Of a DNA stretch of 64,000 bases, positions 1 through 8,920 are shown in pieces. The stretch is from Cyclobacteriaceae bacterium (lineage in GTDB: Bacteria > Bacteroidota > Bacteroidia > Cytophagales > Cyclobacteriaceae), in contig JANQOR010000009.1 in NCBI GenBank assembly GCA_028285685.1, positions 62,001-126,000 of the forward strand, given 5' to 3'. Position numbers and translations under genes: made by a program. Below the pieces are notes generated by a model. That model saw only the letters and a list, made by a program, of their open reading frames with translations. It was not told the DNA's origin and did no database searches. Positions within the stretch are counted from its first letter, which is position 1. Each line of letters begins with the position of its first letter.

Positions 1-2797
1 GAACAGCTTCGATTTCTCCTTTTTCATCTGAAGAAGCTTTTTTCTTCCTTTTAGAAAGGTCATTCTCCAGTTTTCTTCCTTGCGTAAGCAGATCTCTCAC
101 TTTTAATTGAAGGTCCACTTGTTTGCTGATATCTGCTTCGTCAACGAGATCAGGATTGTTGCGTGGATCCATTTGAATATCAAATGACTGAGAAAGTGCG
201 GTGCCACCAACATCAAGGCTCACCTGGTAGGTGCCAGGCTTAACCATAGGACCGCCCTGATATCTCCTGTTCTTTTGCTTATGCCAAGGCCCGGTCATCG
301 TCATGTCCCATCTAAACCGATTGAGTCCCTTCTTGGTTTTCAATGATCTATTCACAAAATATTCCACGTTATTCGTGCTCATATCGGTGAGGACCTCACT
401 GGCGAATTTATTTTTGGTGGTGTCGCTAACAAAAGTGGTCACCACGTTCCCATCGGCATCTTTGATTTCCATCTTTATAGGTACTCCTGCTTCAGGTAGA
501 TAGTAGTCAATCAAAACCGCAGCTCTTGGATAGGATGGATTGGAGCCTCTTGCGCTAAGTCGATATCTGATAGTATTTGATGGCTTAAACAAGGTTGCTG
601 CTGTGATATTTGAAAAATTGTTCTGACGCAAAGCATCGATATCATCCAGCAACCAAAACCCTCGTCCCATAGTGGAAATAGCGATATCACCCCTATGGAT
701 CTTAAAATCAGTGATCGGTGTGACTGGTAAATTTTGCTGAAAAGGTTTCCAATTGGCACCATCGTCAAAAGAGACAAAAATCCCGTATTCCGTCCCAGCA
801 AATAGCAAACCTTCCTTAACTGGATCTTCTCTAACAACACGGGTTGGAAAATCAGATGGAATTCCATTTGTAATTAATTGCCATGACTTACCGTAGTTAG
901 TCGTCTTATAAATGTAAGGTTTGGGATCACCTAGCTGATATCTTAAAACACTGACATAGGCCTTCGCAGGATTGTGTGGAGAAGGTTCTACAGCATCCAC
1001 TCTTCCGCCAGGAGGCAATTTCGAAGGTGTTACTTTTTGCCAGTTCTTACCACCATCTTGCGTAACATGTACAGGACCGTCGTTGGCACCCACCCAAATC
1101 AATCCTTCGGTGATCGGAGATTCACGGATTGCATAGATCGTACTGTAAAACTCTTCGCCAGTGATATCTCTCGTAATTGGCGATCCGGAAATGACTTGTT
1201 TGTCAGCTTCAAAGGCGGTAAGATCCGGAGAAATAGTTTCCCAGGTTTTTCCGTCATTTATTGTTTTGTGCACATACTGCGAGCAATGGTACACTACATC
1301 GGGATTATGTGGTGAGACGTGAATAGGTGAGACCCGCTGGAATCGATATCGCAGGTCCTTCGGGTTGTGTCCATATATGTTCGACGCGCCTACATAAAAC
1401 TGCATTTCTGTGCCTGTCTCTTTGTTGAATACCCCAAATCGCCCTTTGCAGTTGGAGTAAACGATGTTCGCATTACCTGGCTTTGGAACCGCCGGACCAG
1501 TCTCACATCCACCTGCATTGATGATGTATCCGATGCCCGATCTCTGGATACTGTAAGGCGGCCTGCTTGGTACGGCCACTGTAGAAAAATTGTCTTGCTG
1601 GCCTCCATACAGCCAGTAAGGATATTGGTCGTCGACCTCAACCTGGTAGATTTCAGCTGTAGGTTGGTTGAACTGTGTGGACCAAGTCTTCCCTCCATTA
1701 TGGGTCACATTTGCGCCCCCGTCGTTGGCCTGAATGAATAGATCCGGATTGTCCGGGTTAATCCACATGTCGTGATTATCACCATGTGGAGGTCTTAAGG
1801 GTTTCCAGGTTTTCCCACCGTCAGTCGATTTAGAATAGCGTGTTGCCAAGGCGTATACCACGTCCGGGTTTTTAGGATCAATGCGAATATTGTTGTAGTA
1901 GAAGGGCCGTGTTCGAATGACATTAGCGCTTGAGACTAATTTGTAGGAATTGCCCTGATCCGTCGACTTGAAAAGACCTCCTTCTTTACCTGGAGCCTCG
2001 ACCAACGCATACACAATTCTAGAGTCAGCCGGAGTTACACCTACATCAATTTTCCCAATAAGGGAGGTTGGCAATCCTTTCATGGTTTTTTCCCAGGTGG
2101 CTCCACCATCCAGCGATTTGTAAATGCCACCTTCTTCCGGCTTGCCACCACTTATAATTGTCCAGGGTTTACGTTCCACCTTCCAAGCAGATGCGAACAG
2201 TGTTTCAGGATTGGATGGTAAAAATTCAATATCCGAGAAACCTACCTTATCTGATATAAACAATACTTTGCTCCAGCTTTTTCCTCCATTTGTGCTCTTG
2301 TAGATTCCTCGCTCCGGATTAGCCTTGAATGCATTTCCGACAGCGGCAACATAAACGATATTGTGATTAAGTGGATGTATTCGCACCGCACCAATTTGAC
2401 CAACTTTTTCTAACCCAACCGCTTCCCAATTTTCGCCTCCATCAATCGATTTGTACATGCCTCTTCCTTCAATAATGTTGCTACGGATTCCGTCGGACCC
2501 GGTACCCACATAGACGACATTGGGATCGTTCTGAGCCACAGCAATAGCACCTATTGAAGGCGTAGAGAAGAAACCGTCTGATACATTTTTCCAGGTGGTT
2601 CCATAGTCATCTGTTTTCCAGACACCACCTCCAGTTGCTCCGAGATAGAAAGTAGCTGGTTGTGAAGCTATTCCCGCAACTGCGGTTACACGACCACCAC
2701 GATAAGGGCCAAGGTTTCGGTACTCCAGTGCAGAAAAGTCCTGGGCAAGAATAGTAGTGATTGAGAGAAGAAGGGATATTGAGATGATGTTTTTCAT
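1..2797 (-). CDS. Secreted VPS10/BNR-repeat beta-propeller protein (partial, 3' end outside window)
   Basis: The frame is open from the ATG at 2797 to the left edge, so about 930 residues are visible and the C-terminus is missing. It begins with a clear signal peptide (MKNIISISLLLSITTILAQD). It continues with the opening motif FSALEYRNLGPYRGGRVTAV and then many copies of Asp-box-like sequence such as VWKTDDYGTTWKNVSDGF. That pattern is the sortilin/VPS10 'glycosyl hydrolase' family of Bacteroidota, usually about 1000 residues and often linked with secreted peptidases. The last visible residues before the edge are Lys/Glu/Ser rich and look like a linker. Family members have no proven glycosidase activity, so the enzymatic name should be treated with care. 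Export is inferred from the signal peptide. Confidence 0.88.
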   Translation of the reverse strand, partial: MKNIISISLLLSITTILAQDFSALEYRNLGPYRGGRVTAVAGIASQPATFYLGATGGGVWKTDDYGTTWKNVSDGFFSTPSIGAIAVAQNDPNVVYVGTGSDGIRSNIIEGRGMYKSIDGGENWEAVGLEKVGQIGAVRIHPLNHNIVYVAAVGNAFKANPERGIYKSTNGGKSWSKVLFISDKVGFSDIEFLPSNPETLFASAWKVERKPWTIISGGKPEEGGIYKSLDGGATWEKTMKGLPTSLIGKIDVGVTPADSRIVYALVEAPGKEGGLFKSTDQGNSYKLVSSANVIRTRPFYYNNIRIDPKNPDVVYALATRYSKSTDGGKTWKPLRPPHGDNHDMWINPDNPDLFIQANDGGANVTHNGGKTWSTQFNQPTAEIYQVEVDDQYPYWLYGGQQDNFSTVAVPSRPPYSIQRSGIGYIINAGGCETGPAVPKPGNANIVYSNCKGRFGVFNKETGTEMQFYVGASNIYGHNPKDLRYRFQRVSPIHVSPHNPDVVYHCSQYVHKTINDGKTWETISPDLTAFEADKQVISGSPITRDITGEEFYSTIYAIRESPITEGLIWVGANDGPVHVTQDGGKNWQKVTPSKLPPGGRVDAVEPSPHNPAKAYVSVLRYQLGDPKPYIYKTTNYGKSWQLITNGIPSDFPTRVVREDPVKEGLLFAGTEYGIFVSFDDGANWKPFQQNLPVTPITDFKIHRGDIAISTMGRGFWLLDDIDALRQNNFSNITAATLFKPSNTIRYRLSARGSNPSYPRAAVLIDYYLPEAGVPIKMEIKDADGNVVTTFVSDTTKNKFASEVLTDMSTNNVEYFVNRSLKTKKGLNRFRWDMTMTGPWHKQKNRRYQGGPMVKPGTYQVSLDVGGTALSQSFDIQMDPRNNPDLVDEADISKQVDLQLKVRDLLTQGRKLENDLSKRKKKASSDEKGEIEAV

Positions 2798-2842
2798 GAT
2801 GAATGACCGGTTGTTGTTAGAGGTTGATTGGTAAAATACTGT

Positions 2843-2862
2843 CTTCTAAGCTAGCAGATTTA
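2843..2862 (-). promoter_or_regulatory. Upstream motif shared with the caspase gene
   Basis: The 20-mer CTTCTAAGCTAGCRGATTTR occurs here, 45 bases before the VPS10 gene, and again at 17268-17287, 59 bases before the caspase gene. Both lie in the same orientation relative to their gene, with 18 of 20 bases identical. It contains the palindrome GCTAGC. Its function is unknown; a shared regulator site or 5' UTR element is inferred. Confidence 0.3.
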
Positions 2863-2968
2863 CAAATGACATTCAAAAGGGTCTGGTGCAAATTCCAAAG
2901 TTGGTATGCTAGGCACATTTACCCATTTGCCTCTATCTTTCACTCTTCTTTTAGTGCCGGTGGCATCA

Positions 2969-4057
2969 ATGAACGTTTTACACACATTTTCAGAGATTAT
3001 CATCAATGCTGGAATTGCACACGGATTCCTGATAGCTATCATTTTTGGTTTGGGGAAAACCAGGAGTACTCATTTCCTGTTATCGTTGCTGCTGATAGAC
3101 CTTTCCCTGATTGTTTTTCGGATTCACTATTTGATCTATGGAATATTTGAACTTGTAGGGACACAATTTTTTCTTACAGGGCCATTCCTCTTGCTTTTAG
3201 GGCCATTTCTATTTTTTTATCTCCGTGCTATTGTGCATCCCGGTAGCACTATCACCCGAAGAGACTTTTCTCATTTTGTTGTCTTCTTAGTTTATGTTCT
3301 TCTTATGATCACCATCTATCTTTTTGGCAAAGACAGCGACTATGCAGTTTTCCTCGAACGGATCGTTGGATCACCGTGGTTCTTCTTGGTTTTGCAGTTT
3401 GGCTATTACCTGGTAGCCACCAACAAACTGATACGACAGCACAAAAGAAACCTGACGGAGAAGTTCTCAAATGTGGAAGGAATGGATGCCTCCTGGTTGA
3501 AGTTAATCTTGTGGATTTTCGTGATCATATTGGCTTTCATTACCGTTGCAGTTCCTTCTTTGATCCATGGTATTGGGTTTACCACGTACAAAACCACAAG
3601 TGCTATTTTCTACTCTGCGATTTGCTTTTTCATTTCATACAAGGGACTTAATCAGCGAGTGCCTGTAGATGTGGAAATTCCAAGTAATGGCAACACTACA
3701 GTTGCTGATGATGCTACCATTCAGAGGCACAAAGAAAAACTGCTGACGCATTTAGAAGTAAATAAGCCATACCTTAATCCTGAACTAACGCTGACAGACT
3801 TGGCTAAGCAGATAGACATGAGTAGGAACCAATTGTCGCAGGTAATCAACCTTGGAATAGGAGATAATTTCTACAACTTCATTAATAAGTTTCGGGTGGA
3901 GGAGGTCAAAAAGCTGATCAAGGAGGATCCCTCAAGGCAGTACAAGATCATGTCGTTGGCCAATGATGCAGGTTTCAACTCCAAGTCTTCCTTCAATAAT
4001 ATTTTCAAGAAAATGACAGGTCTAACTCCGTCCGAGTACCGAGACGGACATCATTAA
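2969..4057 (+). CDS. AraC-family transcriptional regulator with N-terminal multi-pass membrane domain
   Basis: The first half holds about seven hydrophobic helices (for example the segments around IAHGFLIAIIFGLG, FFLTGPFLLLLGPFLFFYL and WLKLILWIFVIILAF). The last 110 residues form a typical AraC DNA-binding domain with two helix-turn-helix motifs, LTDLAKQIDMSRNQLSQVIN and IMSLANDAGFNSKSSFNNIFKK, ending in GLTPSEYR. This architecture is common in Bacteroidota and would tether the regulator in the inner membrane, probably sensing something there. I chose the ATG at 2969 rather than an in-frame ATG at 2906, because the membrane domain begins just after it and the extra residues look like read-through of the intergenic region. 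The gene diverges from the VPS10 gene, which is a plausible target. Confidence 0.88.
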   Translation: MNVLHTFSEIIINAGIAHGFLIAIIFGLGKTRSTHFLLSLLLIDLSLIVFRIHYLIYGIFELVGTQFFLTGPFLLLLGPFLFFYLRAIVHPGSTITRRDFSHFVVFLVYVLLMITIYLFGKDSDYAVFLERIVGSPWFFLVLQFGYYLVATNKLIRQHKRNLTEKFSNVEGMDASWLKLILWIFVIILAFITVAVPSLIHGIGFTTYKTTSAIFYSAICFFISYKGLNQRVPVDVEIPSNGNTTVADDATIQRHKEKLLTHLEVNKPYLNPELTLTDLAKQIDMSRNQLSQVINLGIGDNFYNFINKFRVEEVKKLIKEDPSRQYKIMSLANDAGFNSKSSFNNIFKKMTGLTPSEYRDGHH

Positions 4058-4162
4058 TCATCTGTAAAACAGATACTTGTGTGTTTACTTGTCCAAATGG
4101 GTAGGTTAAGACTATCATCATGGGATCCTGTTCGTTAGAGTTCGAAATTTAACCGAACGAAA

Positions 4163-4669
4163 ATGAAAAAATTGATCCTAATCCTCTTGTGTGGTTTTTT
4201 GATCCAGTCCGGCTATGCTCAGGTAAAAGCTTCGGATGTGTTCGAGAAGTTGGGTAAAATGCCTGACCAGTTTGACAATCTGTATGATACCAAGGTCACT
4301 GATAAACTGACCCTGATTTATATTCCTGGGACAAACAATCCATTTGAAAAGATCTATAACAAACGCAAGGCTGCAAAAACAATTGGCAATGTCGTGCTTG
4401 TTGGAGGTTTTAAAGAGATGATGAATTCGATGAGCTATGACACCAAGAAAGACCACCTGCAAGATGCTCTGTCGATAAGGTACAAAAAGGGAAGTACAAT
4501 CCTAATTGATATGGACAGCGAACTGGCGCAGCTACTTTCAATCAGCGGCTATTCAATTATAAAGCTTTCAAGGAATGAGAACAAAATCACCGAAGTAAAT
4601 GACTATGGCTTTGATCGCGTTGAATTTTTCAAAAATCTTGGCACATACGAAGAAAAACAAGCTAACTAA
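4163..4669 (+). CDS. Small secreted protein of unknown function
   Basis: 168 residues with a signal peptide (MKKLILILLCGFLIQSGYAQ). I do not recognise the mature part. It is about 150 residues with an alpha/beta look, including hydrophobic strands TLIYIPGTNNPF, VVLVGGF and STILIDMDSE. It ends 4 bases before the ABC ATPase gene, so it is probably the first gene of a three-gene operon with the ATPase and permease. It could be an accessory or substrate-binding partner of that transporter. The assignment as a real gene is firm; the function is open. Confidence 0.75.
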   Translation: MKKLILILLCGFLIQSGYAQVKASDVFEKLGKMPDQFDNLYDTKVTDKLTLIYIPGTNNPFEKIYNKRKAAKTIGNVVLVGGFKEMMNSMSYDTKKDHLQDALSIRYKKGSTILIDMDSELAQLLSISGYSIIKLSRNENKITEVNDYGFDRVEFFKNLGTYEEKQAN

Positions 4670-4673
4670 TCCC

Positions 4674-5369
4674 ATGATTCAACTGAAAAACATAGATAAA
4701 ATTTATTCCAGTGCAGGAGGTGATGTTCATGCACTTAGGAGTTCGAACCTGACAATTTCTAAGGGAGAAAATGTGGTGATAGTGGGAAAATCAGGGAGTG
4801 GAAAATCTACACTTCTCAATATTATCTCGGGAATAGATCGACCAAGCTCCGGGGAGGTTCAAGTCAATAATCAAGATCTGAACGCCCTTAAGGAAAATGA
4901 GTTGGCACTTTGGAGAGGTGAAAATGTTGGAATTGTCTTTCAGTTCTATCAGCTTCTTCCAACATTGTCGGCGCTTGATAATGTACTGTTCGCGATGAAC
5001 CTCGTGGATAAAATTTCTAAAAAGGAACGATCAGAAAAGGCAAGACTTCACCTTGATGAGGTGGGATTGTCAGACAAAATGAAAAAATTCCCAAACGAAC
5101 TTTCTGGAGGTGAACGTCAGCGAGTTGCAATTGCACGCTCGTTGGCCAACAGCCCTACTTTGATTATTGCTGACGAGCCGACAGGAAACCTTGACAGCAA
5201 AACTGGAGCTCAAATTGATGAACTCTTCAAAAAACTCAATGAAAACGGAACCACACTTTTGAGAGTAACCCATGCCAATATTGACGATAAGATCTTTGAC
5301 AGAGTTGTGCACATTGAAGATGGAACCTTATCGGATCAAGCATTTAATCTAAACCAGCAGTTGGTATGA
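4674..5369 (+). CDS. ABC transporter ATP-binding protein, LolD/MacB type
   Basis: 231 residues with all ATPase motifs. Walker A GKSGSGKST lies at residues 38-46, the Q-loop at Gln90, the signature LSGGERQ at 143-149, Walker B LIIADE at 163-168 with the D-loop DS after GNL, and the switch His at 200. The ADEPTGNLDS stretch is typical of the LolD/MacB/FtsE group that pairs with FtsX-type permeases. The ATG at 4674 is preferred over an upstream in-frame start because it opens directly into the first strand (MIQLKNIDKIY). Its stop overlaps the start of the permease gene by four bases, which indicates translational coupling. Confidence 0.95.
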   Translation: MIQLKNIDKIYSSAGGDVHALRSSNLTISKGENVVIVGKSGSGKSTLLNIISGIDRPSSGEVQVNNQDLNALKENELALWRGENVGIVFQFYQLLPTLSALDNVLFAMNLVDKISKKERSEKARLHLDEVGLSDKMKKFPNELSGGERQRVAIARSLANSPTLIIADEPTGNLDSKTGAQIDELFKKLNENGTTLLRVTHANIDDKIFDRVVHIEDGTLSDQAFNLNQQLV

Positions 5370-7717
5370 AAGTGATTCTCAGGAAATTGATCCAGGACTT
5401 CAGACATGCTAAGGCTAAGCTCTTGCTACTGGTTATTGCGGCGAGTTTGTCAGGCTGGGGCATTAGTGGTGTTGTGTATAGCTACTTCATGACCGAACGA
5501 GATTTTGAGGAAAATTTCAAAAAGACGTTTCCTGCGGATATGGCTCTTGTCATTGACAACTACCAGCAAGGTCTTGAGGAGAAGTTGTTAGAAGATCCGG
5601 CGGTCGTAGATATAGAAAGGAGGGAGATGATCAGCGCCAGGATCAGGAGTAGTAGGGACAGTTGGATGCCTGTGATAATCCATGCGGTGGATGATCTGGA
5701 CAGGATGCGGTATGATAAGATTAATATTTTAGAAGAGGAAGATCGACAACCAGGTAAGGTTCTAATAGAAAAGAATGCCTTCTTTTTCCTTCAAGAGGAT
5801 CAGGAGAAAATCGAACTGCTCTTTAGAGAAAATGGGGATATCGTTACCTGGCAACTGGATGGAAAAATACATGATGCACGACAGGCACCAGCTCGAATGG
5901 AAGGTCTGGTATATGCTTACACCACTTCCATTGATGTAGTCGAGCCGTTCCTCAAAGAAGGTCAAAGACGTCTGCTGATCAAGACGAATGTTAGTTCGGA
6001 TAAGGAACGATTGAAAGAGGTCGGTGAACGATTGAAAAACCTTTGTGCTCAACACGAAGCGAAGGTTGTCGGCGTGAATATCCCCAATCCCGGAGAGCAC
6101 ATTCATCAAGGTATCGTTGACGGGATCGAGTTTTTACAAAGGTCCGGAGGACTGATTCTGGCTATGATGGGAATTATTCTATTGTCGTTGATCCTGCTAA
6201 CATGGATTTTTCCTCAAATCACCGACATCGGTGTAATGAAGGCCATTGGTGCATCAACCAGTAATATTTTTATGAGCTACATCACTGTTTTAGCGGGAAT
6301 CATATTCAGTGGAATGCTGATTGGCTTACCCTTAGGGTATCAAACTGCTTTCATGTACAACAGAGCTGTTGCTTTTTTCCAGAACTTCGAGGTGGTTACT
6401 ACACTGTTGCCACCTCCTGTTCATGTATTGGTTGTTTTGATATGCCTGATTATTCCTATGCTTTTCGGGATTATTCCTCTATTTAAGAGTGCAAAGACCA
6501 GCGTCAATGAGGCATTGAATAAAATCTTTTATTTCCCGCATAAGGGAATTTTTCGAATCTCTCAACAACTGATTTCAAGCACAAGGCTTAAGTATGGATT
6601 GAACAATTTGTTTAGGCAAAGTCAGCGCACATTTCTCACCATGCTTTTGCTTGCTGTCGGACTGGCCTTGTATTTCACTGCTTCCAATGTTGATCATTCT
6701 ATTAGGACCGACTTGGAGAGGTTTGCTGGAACATCTCCTTATGAGATTACAGTTGCCTTGCCAGAGAAAATGAAGCGAGCAGATGTAGCATTTCTTGATC
6801 AGCTTCCGCTTGTTGAACAAATTTGTCCCTGGAGTTCAAGTCGCGCAACATATGTTCCACCTCAACAAGGAAATGCTGAATTCACGCTTATCAGAACCCT
6901 TTCAACTGAATTTGATATTGAAGCCTCACTGGTTCTTGCTGGAAGTATTGACAAAACCTGCACAACTTGTATTTATGTAAGTGGTGTAGAAATGAGAAAA
7001 CGTTTCGAAAGTGTGGATCTAGGTACGCCGATTACATTTACCAGCGTTACCGGAGAAGAGATTACCTATCGCTTTTCTGGAATTCTGCAAGACTTGATTG
7101 TGGTTGGAGCTCCATTCATTGCTTTTAATGAAAAAGCTGGGAGTACATTCAACGGATTAGCCTTTGTACTTGAAGCAGGACTATCCGACCAGGAAGTCTT
7201 GAAGGTATCTAATGAAATTGATGATCTGTTTATTGAAAACGAGATTAATGTGTTGGCACTTGGCAGCATAGCCAGAAGGATGGCGGGTATTATCGGTCAT
7301 CTCGATCCCACTTTTTTGGTCATTAAGGTTACCGGAATTTTCACCATTGTCTTGGGGTTGTTTGGCTTGATGATCGTACTGAACTTAACAATCCAGGAGC
7401 GAACCCGGGAGATTGGCATCATGAAATCGATCGGTTCCCCGTTTGGGAAAATTTCATGGATGTTCAAGCAAGAATTCGCCCTACTCAGTTTGATTGCTTT
7501 AGTGTTCGGAGTGCTGATTGCTATACCTGTTGCAACCGCCTTGATCGATATTATTGCTGAAACGATCATCAGACATCCAGTGGCGTTCCTGAACGATTTC
7601 TATATTATTGGTCTAGTGGTTGTGGTCATTATAGCAGTTCAGACCATTTTGATTTCGGTTTACAACAGACGAAAAATAGGGAAGAATGCGAGAGAGTTAT
7701 TGGACCATCATTTTTAA
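5366..7717 (+). CDS. ABC transporter permease with two FtsX domains
   Basis: 783 residues. One N-terminal helix (around residues 18-38) is followed by a large extracytoplasmic domain. A first FtsX core with three or four helices (from IEFLQRSGGLILAMMGIILL) ends in a conserved ISVNEALN-like segment (TSVNEALNKIF). A second helix, a second extracytoplasmic domain and a second FtsX core (LVIKVTGIFTIVLGLFGLMIV with the motif REIGIMKSIG) follow. This doubled layout is that of MacB-like/LolCE-like mechanotransmission ABC permeases, which act on periplasmic substrates rather than moving them through the membrane. It starts inside the end of the ATPase gene (ATGA overlap). The substrate cannot be read from sequence. 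Confidence 0.93.
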   Translation: MKVILRKLIQDFRHAKAKLLLLVIAASLSGWGISGVVYSYFMTERDFEENFKKTFPADMALVIDNYQQGLEEKLLEDPAVVDIERREMISARIRSSRDSWMPVIIHAVDDLDRMRYDKINILEEEDRQPGKVLIEKNAFFFLQEDQEKIELLFRENGDIVTWQLDGKIHDARQAPARMEGLVYAYTTSIDVVEPFLKEGQRRLLIKTNVSSDKERLKEVGERLKNLCAQHEAKVVGVNIPNPGEHIHQGIVDGIEFLQRSGGLILAMMGIILLSLILLTWIFPQITDIGVMKAIGASTSNIFMSYITVLAGIIFSGMLIGLPLGYQTAFMYNRAVAFFQNFEVVTTLLPPPVHVLVVLICLIIPMLFGIIPLFKSAKTSVNEALNKIFYFPHKGIFRISQQLISSTRLKYGLNNLFRQSQRTFLTMLLLAVGLALYFTASNVDHSIRTDLERFAGTSPYEITVALPEKMKRADVAFLDQLPLVEQICPWSSSRATYVPPQQGNAEFTLIRTLSTEFDIEASLVLAGSIDKTCTTCIYVSGVEMRKRFESVDLGTPITFTSVTGEEITYRFSGILQDLIVVGAPFIAFNEKAGSTFNGLAFVLEAGLSDQEVLKVSNEIDDLFIENEINVLALGSIARRMAGIIGHLDPTFLVIKVTGIFTIVLGLFGLMIVLNLTIQERTREIGIMKSIGSPFGKISWMFKQEFALLSLIALVFGVLIAIPVATALIDIIAETIIRHPVAFLNDFYIIGLVVVVIIAVQTILISVYNRRKIGKNARELLDHHF

Positions 7718-8196
7718 AATTTATTTCTATAGACTGGTTGGAACTAATTCAATGAGACTATTACATAACTGAACAGGTTTAAATCATCAATTACGATCCT
7801 CACACGGCTTATCTAAATGGCGGAAAGCGAGGCGATCAGAGGGACGAGTAAAAGCTTGTTTAATGTCATGAAGCCATCCATCTTTTGGTCCTCCAATGAG
7901 TTAGATGCAGATGCCGTTCTAGATTGGACGGTCAATATTCCCTGGGTAAAGCTTCAGCGATGGAGAGGGGGTAAGGAACTATACAATCTGGTCCGCTGTG
8001 TCCAGGACTATTGATGGCTAAACCGATGGTTCGATAGCAGTGAAAGATTTGATTGTCCCTGTGATTATATGTTCAACGGAGGGTCATGCAGACTTCATTC
8101 TAGACCATGACAGCCTTCCAGATTTGTCCACCTGATAGCCTACTGATACTTTTGCGCAAGTAAGCTGAAGGAATTCAGTGATTTTCCGATACAATT
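7718..8196. other. 479-base intergenic region without a convincing gene
   Basis: The only open frame of any size (7817-8014, 65 codons on the plus strand) has no recognisable motif and no good ribosome binding site. No T-tailed hairpin was seen after the permease gene. The region should contain the promoter of the DUF2490 gene. Decayed coding sequence is possible but not demonstrable by eye. Confidence 0.5.
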
Positions 8197-8895
8197 ATGA
8201 AAATTAGAAAATATTTGATAGCACCATTTCTCTGTTTGGGAATTATCAAAGCTTATGGTCAAGGGCCAGATGAGGATCAACTTGGGGCATGGTACATGTA
8301 TTTTTTTAACAAACGGTTTAACGAAAGCCAATTTGGTATCCAGGGAGACTACCAGTTTCGTTTCTGGGACTTTGGTGGTGACCTTGAACAGATACTACTC
8401 CGAACAGGTGTAACTTATCGCCCGAAGGATACTGACATTCTTTTTACCTTCGGTTATGGAAACATCACTACCGGCTCTTTCGGGGAAAGTAAAAGTACAA
8501 CCCATGAAAGCAGAATCTACCAGGAAGCACTTTATCCCAAAAAGATCGGATCCCGATTTTTGCTGACCCACAGGATACGCTTTGAGCAACGGTGGGTGGA
8601 AGGTCAGGATTTACGAACAAGGTTCAGATTTAATCTTTTTCTGAATGTGCCATTCAATGATACAAAGCTGGACAAAGGGGTCGCGTACTTGGCGCTCTAC
8701 AATGAGATTTTTATCAATGGTCAAACGGACATTGGTGATGGAAGATCAGTGCAATTGTTCGATCGTAACCGAACGTATGTGGGGGTAGGCTACGGCTTGC
8801 GAAAAAATTTGCGAGCGCAACTGGGTTGGATGAGGCAAACTACAGCGAACTGGGCCAAAAACCAGGCGCAGTTTAGCTTACATCATAACTTTTAG
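8197..8895 (+). CDS. DUF2490 family outer-membrane beta-barrel protein
   Basis: 232 residues. A signal peptide ends near AYGQ, followed by alternating amphipathic strands rich in aromatic residues (GAWYMYFFNKRF, GIQGDYQFRFWDF, LLTHRIRFEQRW, FRFNLFLNVPF) and a C-terminal aromatic residue (HHNF). The opening LGAWYMYFFNKRF and the internal RIRFEQRW motif match DUF2490, a family predicted to form small outer-membrane barrels in Bacteroidota. The function of the family is not established. The gene is monocistronic and convergent with the decarboxylase-like gene. Confidence 0.82.
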   Translation: MKIRKYLIAPFLCLGIIKAYGQGPDEDQLGAWYMYFFNKRFNESQFGIQGDYQFRFWDFGGDLEQILLRTGVTYRPKDTDILFTFGYGNITTGSFGESKSTTHESRIYQEALYPKKIGSRFLLTHRIRFEQRWVEGQDLRTRFRFNLFLNVPFNDTKLDKGVAYLALYNEIFINGQTDIGDGRSVQLFDRNRTYVGVGYGLRKNLRAQLGWMRQTTANWAKNQAQFSLHHNF

Positions 8896-8920
8896 AATAC
8901 AGAGGAGTCTAATACCGGCA

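Noticed and set aside
1390-1698. Separate gene on the minus strand within the first 2.8 kb
   Set aside because: It is out of frame with the VPS10 coding frame that runs uninterrupted from 2797 to the left edge and has no motif of its own.
7817-8014. 65-codon open frame between the permease and DUF2490 genes
   Set aside because: No motif, no ribosome binding site and poor codon structure; more likely chance than gene.
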